From positions 5,704,001-5,768,000 of the forward strand of contig CANTUR010000047.1 in the NCBI GenBank assembly GCA_947683625.1: a stretch of DNA of 64,000 nt, given 5' to 3'. The notes beneath the pieces were generated by a model, which saw only the letters and a program-made list of their open reading frames with translations, was not told the DNA's origin and ran no database searches. Of the stretch, positions 11,855 through 22,699 are shown one piece after another (within the stretch, counting starts at the first letter, position 1; each line of letters starts with the position of its first letter). Source of the DNA: Mallotus nudiflorus. Taxonomy: Eukaryota; Streptophyta; Magnoliopsida; Malpighiales; Euphorbiaceae. The position numbers and the translations under genes were made by a program.

Positions 11855-13487
11855 TAGCACGTTCTATTGATATCCTTCATTAATAATAAAACATTCATTC
11901 ACAAAAATAAATGATGCATGGATATAAATGAAATAGCAATATAAACCATATATATACCGAAAATATACCAAACATAAACCAGGTATATTTTGAGTATATA
12001 TACGTCAAATAAATCCAATCAAATCATGAATTAAACTAAAAATATATTTAAAAACATTTTAAATATATTTTATTAATAAAACATGTATATAATTTATTAT
12101 ATACCAAAAATATACTTGAATATAAATCACATTATTTATGCATATTTAGTCAAAATAAAACATGTATTTTCTAAATCATGCATCCTAAGCATATATATAT
12201 AATATAGTAACTCACCTAATGCGCTCCACGAGACAGGTCCGACGGGCCTGGTCCACTAACCCTCGGTCTCGGCGCAACTAAACAAGAAATAATTAATCGA
12301 CATCAGAATAACCCTAACAGAAATCCTAGAATTAAATCTAGAGTATTCAACACAGAATCGGAAATTAGGGTTCGACTGGATATCACGTTTTACGAGAATT
12401 CTACCGAAAATTCGGCAGAACCTCCCTGTAAAACGGACATCTCTCTACTCAAAAGAGTAGAGCCGACCCTGCAAAGAAAATACACTTCAAAAATAAACAC
12501 CACAATCAATCACAACCCCTCGGTCGGACTCCAGACTACAATCTGTCGACCGGGGTCCACAAACACAGAACAATATTCCAGATACAACAAAAATATCCTT
12601 AAATCACAAAAATACATTTCATACGTAGAAATTACATAATAAATCTTGAAATACTATAAAAATCGATTAAAACTCATTTTATTAGAAAAACCGTATATTA
12701 TATATATAATTGAAAATAATTCACGAAAAATAGTTTTAATTAGTTAAAAATACTAAATATTTTGTAGAAATCATTTTTATACCTTAAATAAATATTAAAA
12801 CCAATTAAATTACATTTTTAGACAATTTAGGGTAAAATTACCAAAATACCCCTATATATATATATATACCTAAATTACTTCAAAAATTCACCAAAAATCA
12901 TACAATTATCCAAAATTAATTTTCTCAACATATTTATCAATAATATCAATAATTAAACTCAATTAACCAATTAAATTCAAATAAAAACACAATTAACTTA
13001 ATTTTACAAAATCACATAAACTTCAATAATTAAAAATAAATACTTAGAAATTCATAAAAATTCCAAATAAATTCCTATAATTCATTTCAACACCTAATTC
13101 AACCATAAACTCCAATTTCATAATTTAAATAATTAATTTCCGAAAATTAGAAAATAATATTAAAATATTCAAAAATACCCAAAAATCCAAACAACCTCCA
13201 AAAATTCTGTAAAAATTCATACATGAAGATTAAGCTACCAGGAACAACATTTGTGAAGGAAGTTTCCATGAATCATCCAAATTGAAGCTCAAAAAAATCG
13301 AAAACCAAAAGTGGCCGAAAACTTCAAATCAAAACCTAAGCAATTCTAGACCATTTTAGCTCAAACCAAAGCTAGAATAACACTCACCGGAGCTCAAGGA
13401 GAAGATAGAGACCGGCGGTGTCGAAAACGGTGGCCGGAGGAGGGAGAAACGACGGTGAGAAGAAATGGTGGCGTCGGGCACCCACGG

Positions 13488-13600
13488 GAAGAAGAAGAAG
13501 AAGAAGAAGAAAAAGAAAAAGAAAGAAAAAGGAAAGAGAAAGGAAAAGAAAAAGAAAGAAAAAGGAAAAGAAAAAGAAAAAAAAAAGAAAAAAGAAAAAA
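13488..13600. repeat. GAA/GAAA-rich purine microsatellite in the LTR
   Basis: About 110 bases of nearly pure purine with GAA, GAAAA and GGAAA units; repeated identically at 21565-21677. It generates long Lys/Arg-rich and Phe/Leu-rich open frames on the two strands that I do not regard as genes. Confidence 0.9.
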
Positions 13601-13981
13601 ATAATAAATTTTAATAATTTAATAATAAATAAAATAATCAAATAATAATAAATAAATAATAAAATATTAGGGTAATAATAAACCCTAATTAAATAAATAT
13701 ACACACACATGCTTTATTTAATAATTTAAAAATATGTATGAGTTCATGCAAACCCGTAAATACATTTAACATAATTAATAATAAATTGTTTACGTGAAAA
13801 TTTCCCCGAAAATGAAAGTCCCGGGAAAATTTTACGTAAAATACTGAAAATAATAGACAGTAATTAAAATAGGTTTAAAATACATATCAACTCATAAAAA
13901 TATCGTATATACAGTCAAAATTATTGACACTGCATATCCCGGTACAGTGTAAAAATATTTTTAAAAACACGGGATATTACA

Positions 13982-13996
13982 GTCTTCCCCCCTTAC
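13982..13996 (-). promoter_or_regulatory. Polypurine tract of the Tekay-type element
   Basis: On the minus strand AAGGGGGGAAGAC lies directly before the TGTAATATCCC start of the 3' LTR, the expected second-strand primer. Confidence 0.9.
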
Positions 13997-14035
13997 AAGA
14001 ATTCGTCCCCGAATTCTAAAAACAAGATTACAGAA

Positions 14036-17000
14036 TCAGGAAGGAAAGAGATACAGGTAAGAAGCTCGCATCTCAGCTTCAGTCTCCCACGTATGCTCTT
14101 CAACTCTGTCGCTACGCCACAAAACCTTGACCATCGGAATCTGCTTCGATCTCAACTGTCGAACTTGATAATCAACGATCGCCACAGGTTCTTCCACAAA
14201 AGTCAAATCTTCACTCACTTCCACACTGTCAGGTTGCAACACATGGGAAGGATCTGAGATATACTTCCTCAACATCGAGATATGAAATACTGGATGCACC
14301 TGTGACATACTCGGAGGCAAATCCAACCGATATGCAACAGTGCCAACTCTCTCCAGAATCTCAAACGGTCCAATATATCTCGGTGCTAACTTACCCTTCC
14401 TGCCAAATCTCATCACACCCTTCATCGGAGATACTTTCAGAAAAACGAAATCTCCAACCTGAAACTCCACATCTCTACGCCTAGGATCCGCATAACTCTT
14501 CTGTCTACTAACTGCGGTCTCTAACCTGCGCTTGATCACGGCGACTTTCTCTGCAGCATCCTGAACCATCTCTGGTCCAGTCAAAGCTCTCTCACCAATC
14601 TCATCCCAACTCAACGGGGATCTACACTTCCTTCCATACAACGCCTCATATGGTGCCATGCCAATACTGCTATGGTAGCTGTTATTATATGCAAACTCCA
14701 CAAGCGACAAATGATCATCCCAGCTACCTCCCAAATCCAAGACACACATCCTCAACATATCTTCCAGTGTCTGGATCGTCCTCTCAGACTGACCATCTGT
14801 CTGAGGATGAAAAGCAGTACTGAAATCCAACCTAGTGCCCATCGCTTCCTGCAACTTCTGCCAAAAACGAGAAGTAAACACCGAACCTCTATCTGACACA
14901 ATGGACACAGGTACTCCATGAAGGCATACAATATGCTTCACGTACAACTTCGCCAATCTAGCAACTGAATATGTGGCTTTCACAGGCAAGAAATGTGCAG
15001 ACTTCGTCAATCTGTCTACAATCACCCAGATGGAATCGTATCCATCCTTCGAACGAGGTAAACCGACCACAAAATCCATAGCTATCCTTTCCCACTTCCA
15101 CTCGGGAATAGGAAGAGGCTGAAGCTTCCCAGAAGGCTTCTGATGTTCGGCTTTCACTTGCTGACACGTCAAGCACTTAGCAACATAATCAGCAACATCC
15201 TTCTTCAATCCATCCCACCAGTATAAATCTCTGATACTGTGGTACATCTTAGTAACACCAGGATGAACGCTGTAAGCTGTAGAATGTGCTTCCTCTAAAA
15301 TCTCCTCTCTCAAATCATCCACATCAGGAACACACAATCTACCACTGATCCACAACACACCATCGTCATCGAGTGTGAAATCAGTGAACTTCCCTGCTCT
15401 GACATTCTCTGCAAGCTCTTCCAGAATAGGATCTCGGCTCTGAGCTGCTTTAATCCTATCCCTTAGTACAGATCGTACTTTAAACTGAGCTAATAGTCCA
15501 CCTGATCTACTGATCTTCATCATCAGACCTTGATCCACCATCAGATGCAACTCCTGGATCAATGGTCTCCTCTCAACACCGATGTGAGCAAGACTACCTG
15601 AGGACTTCCTACTCAAGGCATCTGCTACCACATTAGCTTTACCCGGATGGTAAAGAATCTCGCAATCATAATCCTTCAACAGTTCCAACCATCGTCTTTG
15701 CCTCAAATTCAGATCTCGCTGCTGGAAAATGTACTTAAGGCTCTTGTGATCAGTAAATATCTCACAAGTCACCCCGTACAAATAATGTCTCCAAATCTTC
15801 AAAGCAAAGATCACTGCAGCCATCTCTAGATCATGTGTGGGATAGTTCTGCTCATGCTTCTTCAACTGCCTCGAAGCATAGGCTATCACCCTTCCATTCT
15901 GCATCAACACACAACCAAGACCAATTCTAGAGGCATCACAGTAAACTGTGAACTTATCCACACTATTAGGCAAAGCTAATACTGGCGCTGTGGTCAACTT
16001 CTCCTTCAACAACTGAAAACTATTCTCACAAGCTTCTGACCACTCGAATCTAACATTCTTCTGAGTCAAGCGAGTCATAGGGGCTGCTATCCTGGAAAAA
16101 TCCTGCACAAACCGCCTATAATACCCGGCTAAACCCAGAAAACTCCGAATCTCAGTAACTGAAGTAGGTCTAGGCCACTCAGATACTGCTTCAACCTTCT
16201 GTGGATCAACCTGAATACCTTCTTTAGACACTACGTGTCCAAGAAAAGAAACACTCTCCATCCAGAAATCACACTTCGAGAATTTAGCATAAAGCTGATG
16301 ATCTCTCAGTGTCTGTAGTACAATCCTCAAATGATATACATGCTCTTCCATACTCCTCGAATATACCAGTATATCATCAATGAAGACTACCACAAACTGA
16401 TCCACATACGGTCGGAATACTCTGTTCATCAGATCCATAAAAGCTGCTGGTGCATTAGTCAAACCAAAAGACATCACCAGAAACTCATAATGGCCATATC
16501 TAGTGCGGAAAGCTGTCTTAGGAATATCAGCTTCACTAATCCGCAGCTGATGATAACCTGACCTCAAGTCAACCTTAGAAAAGAATTGTGCACCCTGGAG
16601 CTGATCAAACAAATCATCTATCCTCGGGAGAGGATACTTATTCTTCACTGTCACCTTATTCAGCTCTCTGTAGTCAATGCACAGTCTCAGGGTACCATCC
16701 TTCTTCTTCACAAACAAGACTGGTGCACCCCAAGGGGAAACACTAGGTCTGATAAAACCCTTATCCAACAACTCTTGCAATTGCTCCTTCAACTCTCTCA
16801 ACTCTGCAGGAGCCATACGATAAGGTGGCATAGATATAGGAGTAATACCTGGAACCACATCAATACAGAACTCAATCTCTCTATGAGGTGGTAAACCTGG
16901 CAATTCCTCGGGAAAAACATCAGGAAACTCACAAGCAACAGGAAAATCTGTGAGTGACAACTTCTCCACTGACGTATCCCTAACCAATGCCAAAAACCCC

Positions 17001-17983
17001 TGACAACCTTTCCTCAACAACTTCCTAGCTGCAATAGCCGAAATAAGATTCTGAGGTGCTGAACTCCTGTCACCAACAAACTTAAATTCTACTTCACCAG
17101 GAATTTTGAAAATCACCTCCTTATTCCTGCAATCAACCACGGCAAAGTGCTGAGACAACCAATCCATTCCCAAAATAACATCGAACTCCATCACATCCAA
17201 CAAAATCAAATCGGCGGATAATTCTCTATCTCCCACGAGAACTGGACAACCAGAAAGAACAATATCGGCGTCCAAAGAATCACTCAGAGGAGTGGCAACA
17301 GACAAAGGAAAAGCCATCCTCGAAGCTTGCCAACAAGATTTAGAAGCAAAAATAGGAGAAACAAACGAATGCGTGGCACCCGGATCAAACAAAACCAAAG
17401 CATCCAGGTAACAAACAGAAAGAATACCTGCCACGACTGCATTAGATGCCTGAGCATCCTGCTGAGTCAGATGAAAAACTCTGGCCTGGCCTCGACCTCC
17501 CTGCTGACTGGTAGAAGCCTGGCCAACACCTCTAGCACCTCCTCTAGTACCTCTACCACGACTCTGCTGTGGAACAAACTGAGTAGAACTCTGATACTGA
17601 GCTGGTGGTAACTGAAATGGCACGGGTGCTGCACTAGCAATCGACTGCTGTGGGAATCGTGGAATCTGCTGCTGCTGATATCCGGGATAAGGACACGATC
17701 TGGCAAAATGTCCTGTCTGCCCGCATCTGAAGCATGTCAACGGTGTTAGATAACACGGTCCCTGATGAACTCTACCACAAGTCTGACAAACACTGGCCGC
17801 TGTTCCAGAACTACGACCACTGCTGCTGCTCGAAGCACCTGACCCAAATCTGAATGATCTACGCTGACCTCCACGGCCATGTCTACTGCTCCGATGCACT
17901 CGCTGCTGCTGTCTCTGACTCTGCTGAGTCGAACCTCGCTGCTGACTACTCGAACCAACATGAAAACTCGAATACGGAGTAGC
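14036..17983 (-). CDS. Tekay-type pol: zinc knuckle, protease, RT, RNase H, integrase, chromodomain
   Basis: The frame is open from the second amber codon to the final stop. The first Met is at 17899, giving 1287 aa counted from there. Order: CX2CX4HX4C zinc knuckle (Cys56-Cys69, the end of gag), aspartic protease with the active-site motif written D-P-G at 172-174 instead of D-S/T-G, RT with FIDD (507-510), RNase H (VYCDAS), integrase with an HHCC finger, the DRGSVF and [11 protein letters not shown] motifs and a GPF region, then a chromodomain-like tail (…[21 protein letters not shown]). The protein copies element RNA into DNA and inserts it; the chromodomain tail probably steers integration to heterochromatin. 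The long intact frame fits a young copy. The Ser-to-Pro change in the protease and the stops in gag suggest it is not autonomous as read. Confidence 0.95.
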   Translation of the reverse strand, partial: ATPYSSFHVGSSSQQRGSTQQSQRQQQRVHRSSRHGRGGQRRSFRFGSGASSSSSGRSSGTAASVCQTCGRVHQGPCYLTPLTCFRCGQTGHFARSCPYPGYQQQQIPRFPQQSIASAAPVPFQLPPAQYQSSTQFVPQQSRGRGTRGGARGVGQASTSQQGGRGQARVFHLTQQDAQASNAVVAGILSVCYLDALVLFDPGATHSFVSPIFASKSCWQASRMAFPLSVATPLSDSLDADIVLSGCPVLVGDRELSADLILLDVMEFDVILGMDWLSQHFAVVDCRNKEVIFKIPGEVEFKFVGDRSSAPQNLISAIAARKLLRKGCQGFLALVRDTSVEKLSLTDFPVACEFPDVFPEELPGLPPHREIEFCIDVVPGITPISMPPYRMAPAELRELKEQLQELLDKGFIRPSVSPWGAPVLFVKKKDGTLRLCIDYRELNKVTVKNKYPLPRIDDLFDQLQGAQFFSKVDLRSGYHQLRISEADIPKTAFRTRYGHYEFLVMSFGLTNAPAAFMDLMNRVFRPYVDQFVVVFIDDILVYSRSMEEHVYHLRIVLQTLRDHQLYAKFSKCDFWMESVSFLGHVVSKEGIQVDPQKVEAVSEWPRPTSVTEIRSFLGLAGYYRRFVQDFSRIAAPMTRLTQKNVRFEWSEACENSFQLLKEKLTTAPVLALPNSVDKFTVYCDASRIGLGCVLMQNGRVIAYASRQLKKHEQNYPTHDLEMAAVIFALKIWRHYLYGVTCEIFTDHKSLKYIFQQRDLNLRQRRWLELLKDYDCEILYHPGKANVVADALSRKSSGSLAHIGVERRPLIQELHLMVDQGLMMKISRSGGLLAQFKVRSVLRDRIKAAQSRDPILEELAENVRAGKFTDFTLDDDGVLWISGRLCVPDVDDLREEILEEAHSTAYSVHPGVTKMYHSIRDLYWWDGLKKDVADYVAKCLTCQQVKAEHQKPSGKLQPLPIPEWKWERIAMDFVVGLPRSKDGYDSIWVIVDRLTKSAHFLPVKATYSVARLAKLYVKHIVCLHGVPVSIVSDRGSVFTSRFWQKLQEAMGTRLDFSTAFHPQTDGQSERTIQTLEDMLRMCVLDLGGSWDDHLSLVEFAYNNSYHSSIGMAPYEALYGRKCRSPLSWDEIGERALTGPEMVQDAAEKVAVIKRRLETAVSRQKSYADPRRRDVEFQVGDFVFLKVSPMKGVMRFGRKGKLAPRYIGPFEILERVGTVAYRLDLPPSMSQVHPVFHISMLRKYISDPSHVLQPDSVEVSEDLTFVEEPVAIVDYQVRQLRSKQIPMVKVLWRSDRVEEHTWETEAEMRASYLYLFPS

Positions 17984-18778
17984 CTACGATCCACTCGACT
18001 GAACTCCCAACTGGTAATAATCAGGCATCGCTCCCTGCCTAACTAATCTCAGCTCAATCTCCTTAGCTAGCTCAATCACCGACTCGAGAGTAAGACCTGC
18101 TGTAGGCATACCAGCAAAAGCTGAACCCAAACCAGTAACATAGGTAGTAACAGCGAAATACTGATCTCGCATCAGATCCTCAGCATATCTACCCAGACGA
18201 AGGAACTCTCGGGTATACTCCTCTACTGATCGATCTCCACGAGAAATATTGGTCAGACGAAGACGATAGCTCAAACGAAGAGGCTCTGGACAAAATCTCC
18301 TCATGAATCGCTCTCGAAACTGAGCCCATGTCATCGTCATCATAAAGGGCTAAATCATCTGAATGAACCAATCCAAGGCTGGTCCCTCGACAGACAACTC
18401 AACGATCATGATCCTCTGGTACTCGGTATGAGCAGTCCGAGTCCTAGTCTCAATCGCATGCAGAAAATCTAAAGGATCAGAAGTACCATCAAAAGCAATC
18501 CTGCCAACTCTGGCATAGAACAAAGCTGCCTCAGGGTCAGACATACCCTGCTGATAGGCAGGCTGAACAACTGGAGGAACAGGAACATCAAACTCAGGCT
18601 CAACAGGCTCCTCGTCCTGTAACTCTCTCTGCCTACGGCGACCTGCCGCTCCTCGAGGTCTACCCCTACCACGACCTCTACGCCTAACTGGCTGCTCAGG
18701 AGGTAAAACCTCGTCCTGAAAAGACTCATCATCCTCGGCCTCAACGACCGGTGGAGCGACACGTGCTCGCCTCCTCAT
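17984..18778 (-). pseudogene. Tekay-type gag, interrupted by two in-frame amber codons
   Basis: Starts MRRRARVAPP and carries an Arg/Gly-rich stretch and a retrotransposon gag domain (FDGTSDPLDFLHAIE…MTWAQFRERFMRRF). TAG codons at 18350-18352 and 17984-17986 are in the same frame as pol (start 18778, stops, pol to 14036: 1581 codons including stops), so no frameshift is needed to join gag to pol. Both TAGs could come from CAG (Gln) by one C-to-T change at a CHG site, a known methylation context in plant transposons; that origin is an inference. Without read-through only an N-terminal gag fragment of 142 aa is made. Confidence 0.9.
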
Positions 18779-18976
18779 TCTGAAAAGACAAACGGAAAGA
18801 TTCAGACAAAACAGACAACGGAGGAATAACGCTGAAAACTACAGCAAGGAATACTTATCAAGACATACTCGAACCTAATACACTGCAGTAGTCCAACAGA
18901 AAACACAACTTAAAAACTAGGGCCACAACTCACATAACTAAGCCCTGACATAGAACTCCACTCTGATACGAACTTC

Positions 18977-18988
18977 GCTCTGATACCA
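18977..18988 (-). promoter_or_regulatory. Primer-binding site, initiator Met tRNA type
   Basis: Minus-strand TGGTATCAGAGC, four bases after the end of the 5' LTR, is the standard complement of the 3' end of plant initiator methionine tRNA used by many Ty3/gypsy elements. Confidence 0.95.
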
Positions 18989-18992
18989 ACTT

Positions 18993-21900
18993 TGTCACGA
19001 CCCAAAACAGGGGCCATGACCGGCGCTAGGGAACGGGAATTCTTTCGAATCCGGAACCCGTAGCAAGCCTAAAAAATAAAATAAAAATGCAATAATAACC
19101 ATAAAAATATAATATGCAGTGGAAAAATAAAAATCATAAATATTACAATATCATCCATATCAACTGGATTCAATTCAAAACTCATCACATCACATATATA
19201 ATCTCATAAATGTATAATCTTTATACAAATCCAGTTTTACCATAATACATCTCTTTAAAACAAATACATAAAATCCAATACTTTAATTTACAACTACTGC
19301 AGTGTCTAGATAAAATAAATAAGACTCAAGTAGACAATTTACATAAAAAAGCCGGGGCGGAAGAAATCCGGCGTATCGACCTGCTACTGAGGTCTGAGGA
19401 AGTTGACTCTCCTGAAAAATAGTCAACGGAGGGGAGTCAGACCTCACTGAGTGAATTACTATAGTATATATACATACACTCTAAGTGATAATGCATACAG
19501 TCAACAGTATATATATAATATGTATATATACAGGCAAGTTCATACAGATGCAGAAAAATCATTTTATATATTTTGTCTGAAAATCAACTTTTATGAAGGA
19601 TCACATAGAACCCTAGAATATCGCAACCTCAGAAAAATAGTGTTAAACAACACTCTAGCCATACAGGCTCACTAATTCCAAATATATCCACTTAATCCAT
19701 ATGGACAGTAGACTGGCCCCGAGACACTAAGTCAACCGAGCTCCAGCAGTCTGACTGCCAGTGTGATTGGCCCCGAGACACTTGGTCAACCGAGCTCCAG
19801 CAATCACACCCAAACCACATCTCACATATATCAATAATCATAATCAAATCGATATCCACAAATAAGTTAGTAATAAAGCCTAAAACTATAGGCGTACCGG
19901 TACGTACTCGGTCCTAGTGCTGCCCACTAGGTAGCACGTTCTATTGATATCCTTCATTAATAATAAAACATTCATTCACAAAAATAAATGATGCATGGAT
20001 ATAAATGAAATAGCAATATAAACCATATATATACCGAAAATATACCAAACATAAACCAGGTATATTTTGAGTATATATACGTCAAATAAATCCAATCAAA
20101 TCATGAATTAAACTAAAAATATATTTAAAAACATTTTAAATATATTTTATTAATAAAACATGTATATAATTTATTATATACCAAAAATATACTTGAATAT
20201 AAATCACATTATTTATGCATATTTAGTCAAAATAAAACATGTATTTTCTAAATCATGCATCCTAAGCATATATATATAATATAGTAACTCACCTAATGCG
20301 CTCCACGAGACAGGTCCGACGGGCCTGGTCCACTAACCCTCGGTCTCGGCGCAACTAAACAAGAAATAATTAATCGACATCAGAATAACCCTAACAGAAA
20401 TCCTAGAATTAAATCTAGAGTATTCAACACAGAATCGGAAATTAGGGTTCGACTGGATATCACGTTTTACGAGAATTCTACCGAAAATTCGGCAGAACCT
20501 CCCTGTAAAACGGACATCTCTCTACTCAAAAGAGTAGAGCCGACCCTGCAAAGAAAATACACTTCAAAAATAAACACCACAATCAATCACAACCCCTCGG
20601 TCGGACTCCAGACTACAATCTGTCGACCGGGGTCCACAAACACAGAACAATATTCCAGATACAACAAAAATATCCTTAAATCACAAAAATACATTTCATA
20701 CGTAGAAATTACATAATAAATCTTGAAATACTATAAAAATCGATTAAAACTCATTTTATTAGAAAAACCGTATATTATATATATAATTGAAAATAATTCA
20801 CGAAAAATAGTTTTAATTAGTTAAAAATACTAAATATTTTGTAGAAATCATTTTTATACCTTAAATAAATATTAAAACCAATTAAATTACATTTTTAGAC
20901 AATTTAGGGTAAAATTACCAAAATACCCCTATATATATATATATACCTAAATTACTTCAAAAATTCACCAAAAATCATACAATTATCCAAAATTAATTTT
21001 CTCAACATATTTATCAATAATATCAATAATTAAACTCAATTAACCAATTAAATTCAAATAAAAACACAATTAACTTAATTTTACAAAATCACATAAACTT
21101 CAATAATTAAAAATAAATACTTAGAAATTCATAAAAATTCCAAATAAATTCCTATAATTCATTTCAACACCTAATTCAACCATAAACTCCAATTTCATAA
21201 TTTAAATAATTAATTTCCGAAAATTAGAAAATAATATTAAAATATTCAAAAATACCCAAAAATCCAAACAACCTCCAAAAATTCTGTAAAAATTCATACA
21301 TGAAGATTAAGCTACCAGGAACAACATTTGTGAAGGAAGTTTCCATGAATCATCCAAATTGAAGCTCAAAAAAATCGAAAACCAAAAGTGGCCGAAAACT
21401 TCAAATCAAAACCTAAGCAATTCTAGACCATTTTAGCTCAAACCAAAGCTAGAATAACACTCACCGGAGCTCAAGGAGAAGATAGAGACCGGCGGTGTCG
21501 AAAACGGTGGCCGGAGGAGGGAGAAACGACGGTGAGAAGAAATGGTGGCGTCGGGCACCCACGGGAAGAAGAAGAAGAAGAAGAAGAAAAAGAAAAAGAA
21601 AGAAAAAGGAAAGAGAAAGGAAAAGAAAAAGAAAGAAAAAGGAAAAGAAAAAGAAAAAAAAAAGAAAAAAGAAAAAAATAATAAATTTTAATAATTTAAT
21701 AATAAATAAAATAATCAAATAATAATAAATAAATAATAAAATATTAGGGTAATAATAAACCCTAATTAAATAAATATACACACACATGCTTTATTTAATA
21801 ATTTAAAAATATGTATGAGTTCATGCAAACCCGTAAATACATTTAACATAATTAATAATAAATTGTTTACGTGAAAATTTCCCCGAAAATGAAAGTCCCG

Positions 21901-22058
21901 GGAAAATTTTACGTAAAATACTGAAAATAATAGACAGTAATTAAAATAGGTTTAAAATACATATCAACTCATAAAAATATCGTATATACAGTCAAAATTA
22001 TTGACACTGCATATCCCGGTACAGTGTAAAAATATTTTTAAAAACACGGGATATTACA
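18993..22058 (-). repeat. 5' LTR of the Tekay-type element
   Basis: 3066 bp, near-identical to 10916-13981, with the same hairpins (19389-19445, 19706-19809, 19913-19931) and purine tract. A TATA-like stretch at about 20270-20285 (sense TATATTATATATATATGC) would put the hairpins in the transcribed R/U5 leader; this placement is inferred. Confidence 0.97.
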
Positions 22059-22440
22059 ACTCAGTAAAAGGAGATGAAACATAACAGTGTTCCTCAGGTT
22101 TTTTTGGCCTGATCAGTTACTCATTATAGTTTAGCATAAAACCCATGATTTCCTGGCTTAAGAATTACTTAGTAAAAGAAGAATGCACTTTGAGGATTCA
22201 AACCCAACTAGACACCTCCTAAAATGTACACTTTAGGGATTCAAACTCGACCAGACGCTTGTTCTTTCATGCACTTTGGGAATTCAAACCTAATCAAATG
22301 CTTATTCTTTCACGTACTTCAAGATTCAAACCCGACCAGATGCTTGTTCTTTCACACACTTTAGAGATTCAAACCTAACAAAATGCTTATTCTTTTATAC
22401 ACTTCAGGTATATAAACTCGACTAGACGTTTATTCCTTTT
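22059..22440. repeat. Tandem repeats in the 3' untranslated region of the outer element (part 2)
   Basis: The ~110-bp repeat family continues to about 22170. A second array then runs from about 22188 to 22438 with a period of roughly 45 bp: units share ATTCAAACC.GACCAGATGC and TTATTCTTTCA with a CACTTYRGG block. Both arrays are degenerate. Confidence 0.65.
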
Positions 22441-22699
22441 AATGCTTTAATCATATCATTCTTGTCCAAAGATTAATTTTGGGGTACACCCAAGCAATGA
22501 TGCGAAAATTCTCATTTTTTTATGGGCCCTGAGCCATTCGATATTTTATTTCATCAAGTGGGCCTCACCCTCTTCTCCTCATATTCCTTTCTCTTAATTT
22601 TTCTTTCTTACCCTAACCATATAAATTCTCAATTTTTATTCTCCAAGGGTCATTTTTACCTTTTCAATTCTCTCTCTTGTCTCTTTTCCTCCCTTTTCT

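Larger units (their letters stand above)
10916..13981 (-). repeat. 3' LTR of the Tekay-type element
   Basis: 3066 bp, TG…CA ended, near-identical to 18993-22058. It contains two tandem hairpins (11629-11680 and 11684-11732), a perfect 7-bp stem hairpin (11836-11854), a long stem-loop (11312-11368) and a GAA-rich purine tract (about 13488-13600). Confidence 0.97.
10916..22058 (-). mobile_element. Full-length Tekay/Del-type chromovirus (Ty3/gypsy) LTR retrotransposon
   Basis: Two direct LTRs of equal length (3066 bp each, 10916-13981 and 18993-22058) flank gag-pol, a primer-binding site and a polypurine tract, all oriented minus. Ends are TGTAATATCCC and GGGTCGTGACA on the sense strand. Pol order is PR-RT-RH-IN with a C-terminal chromodomain-like tail, which with the long LTRs points to the Tekay/Del clade. 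Scanning parts of the LTRs I saw only two base differences (near 10957/19034 and 11043/19120) and no indels, so the insertion is young. The flanks continue one another (…TCTTCACT before, ACTCAGTAAAAGG after), proving insertion into the outer element's repeat region. The best target duplication is only ACTT/ACTC, which is imperfect. Confidence 0.95.

Noticed and set aside
13384..13710. Phe/Leu-rich 108-codon frame and Lys/Arg-rich reverse frame (also at 21461-21787)
   Set aside because: Both arise from the GAA-type purine microsatellite in the Tekay-type LTR and are identical in the two LTRs; no protein family or coding composition.
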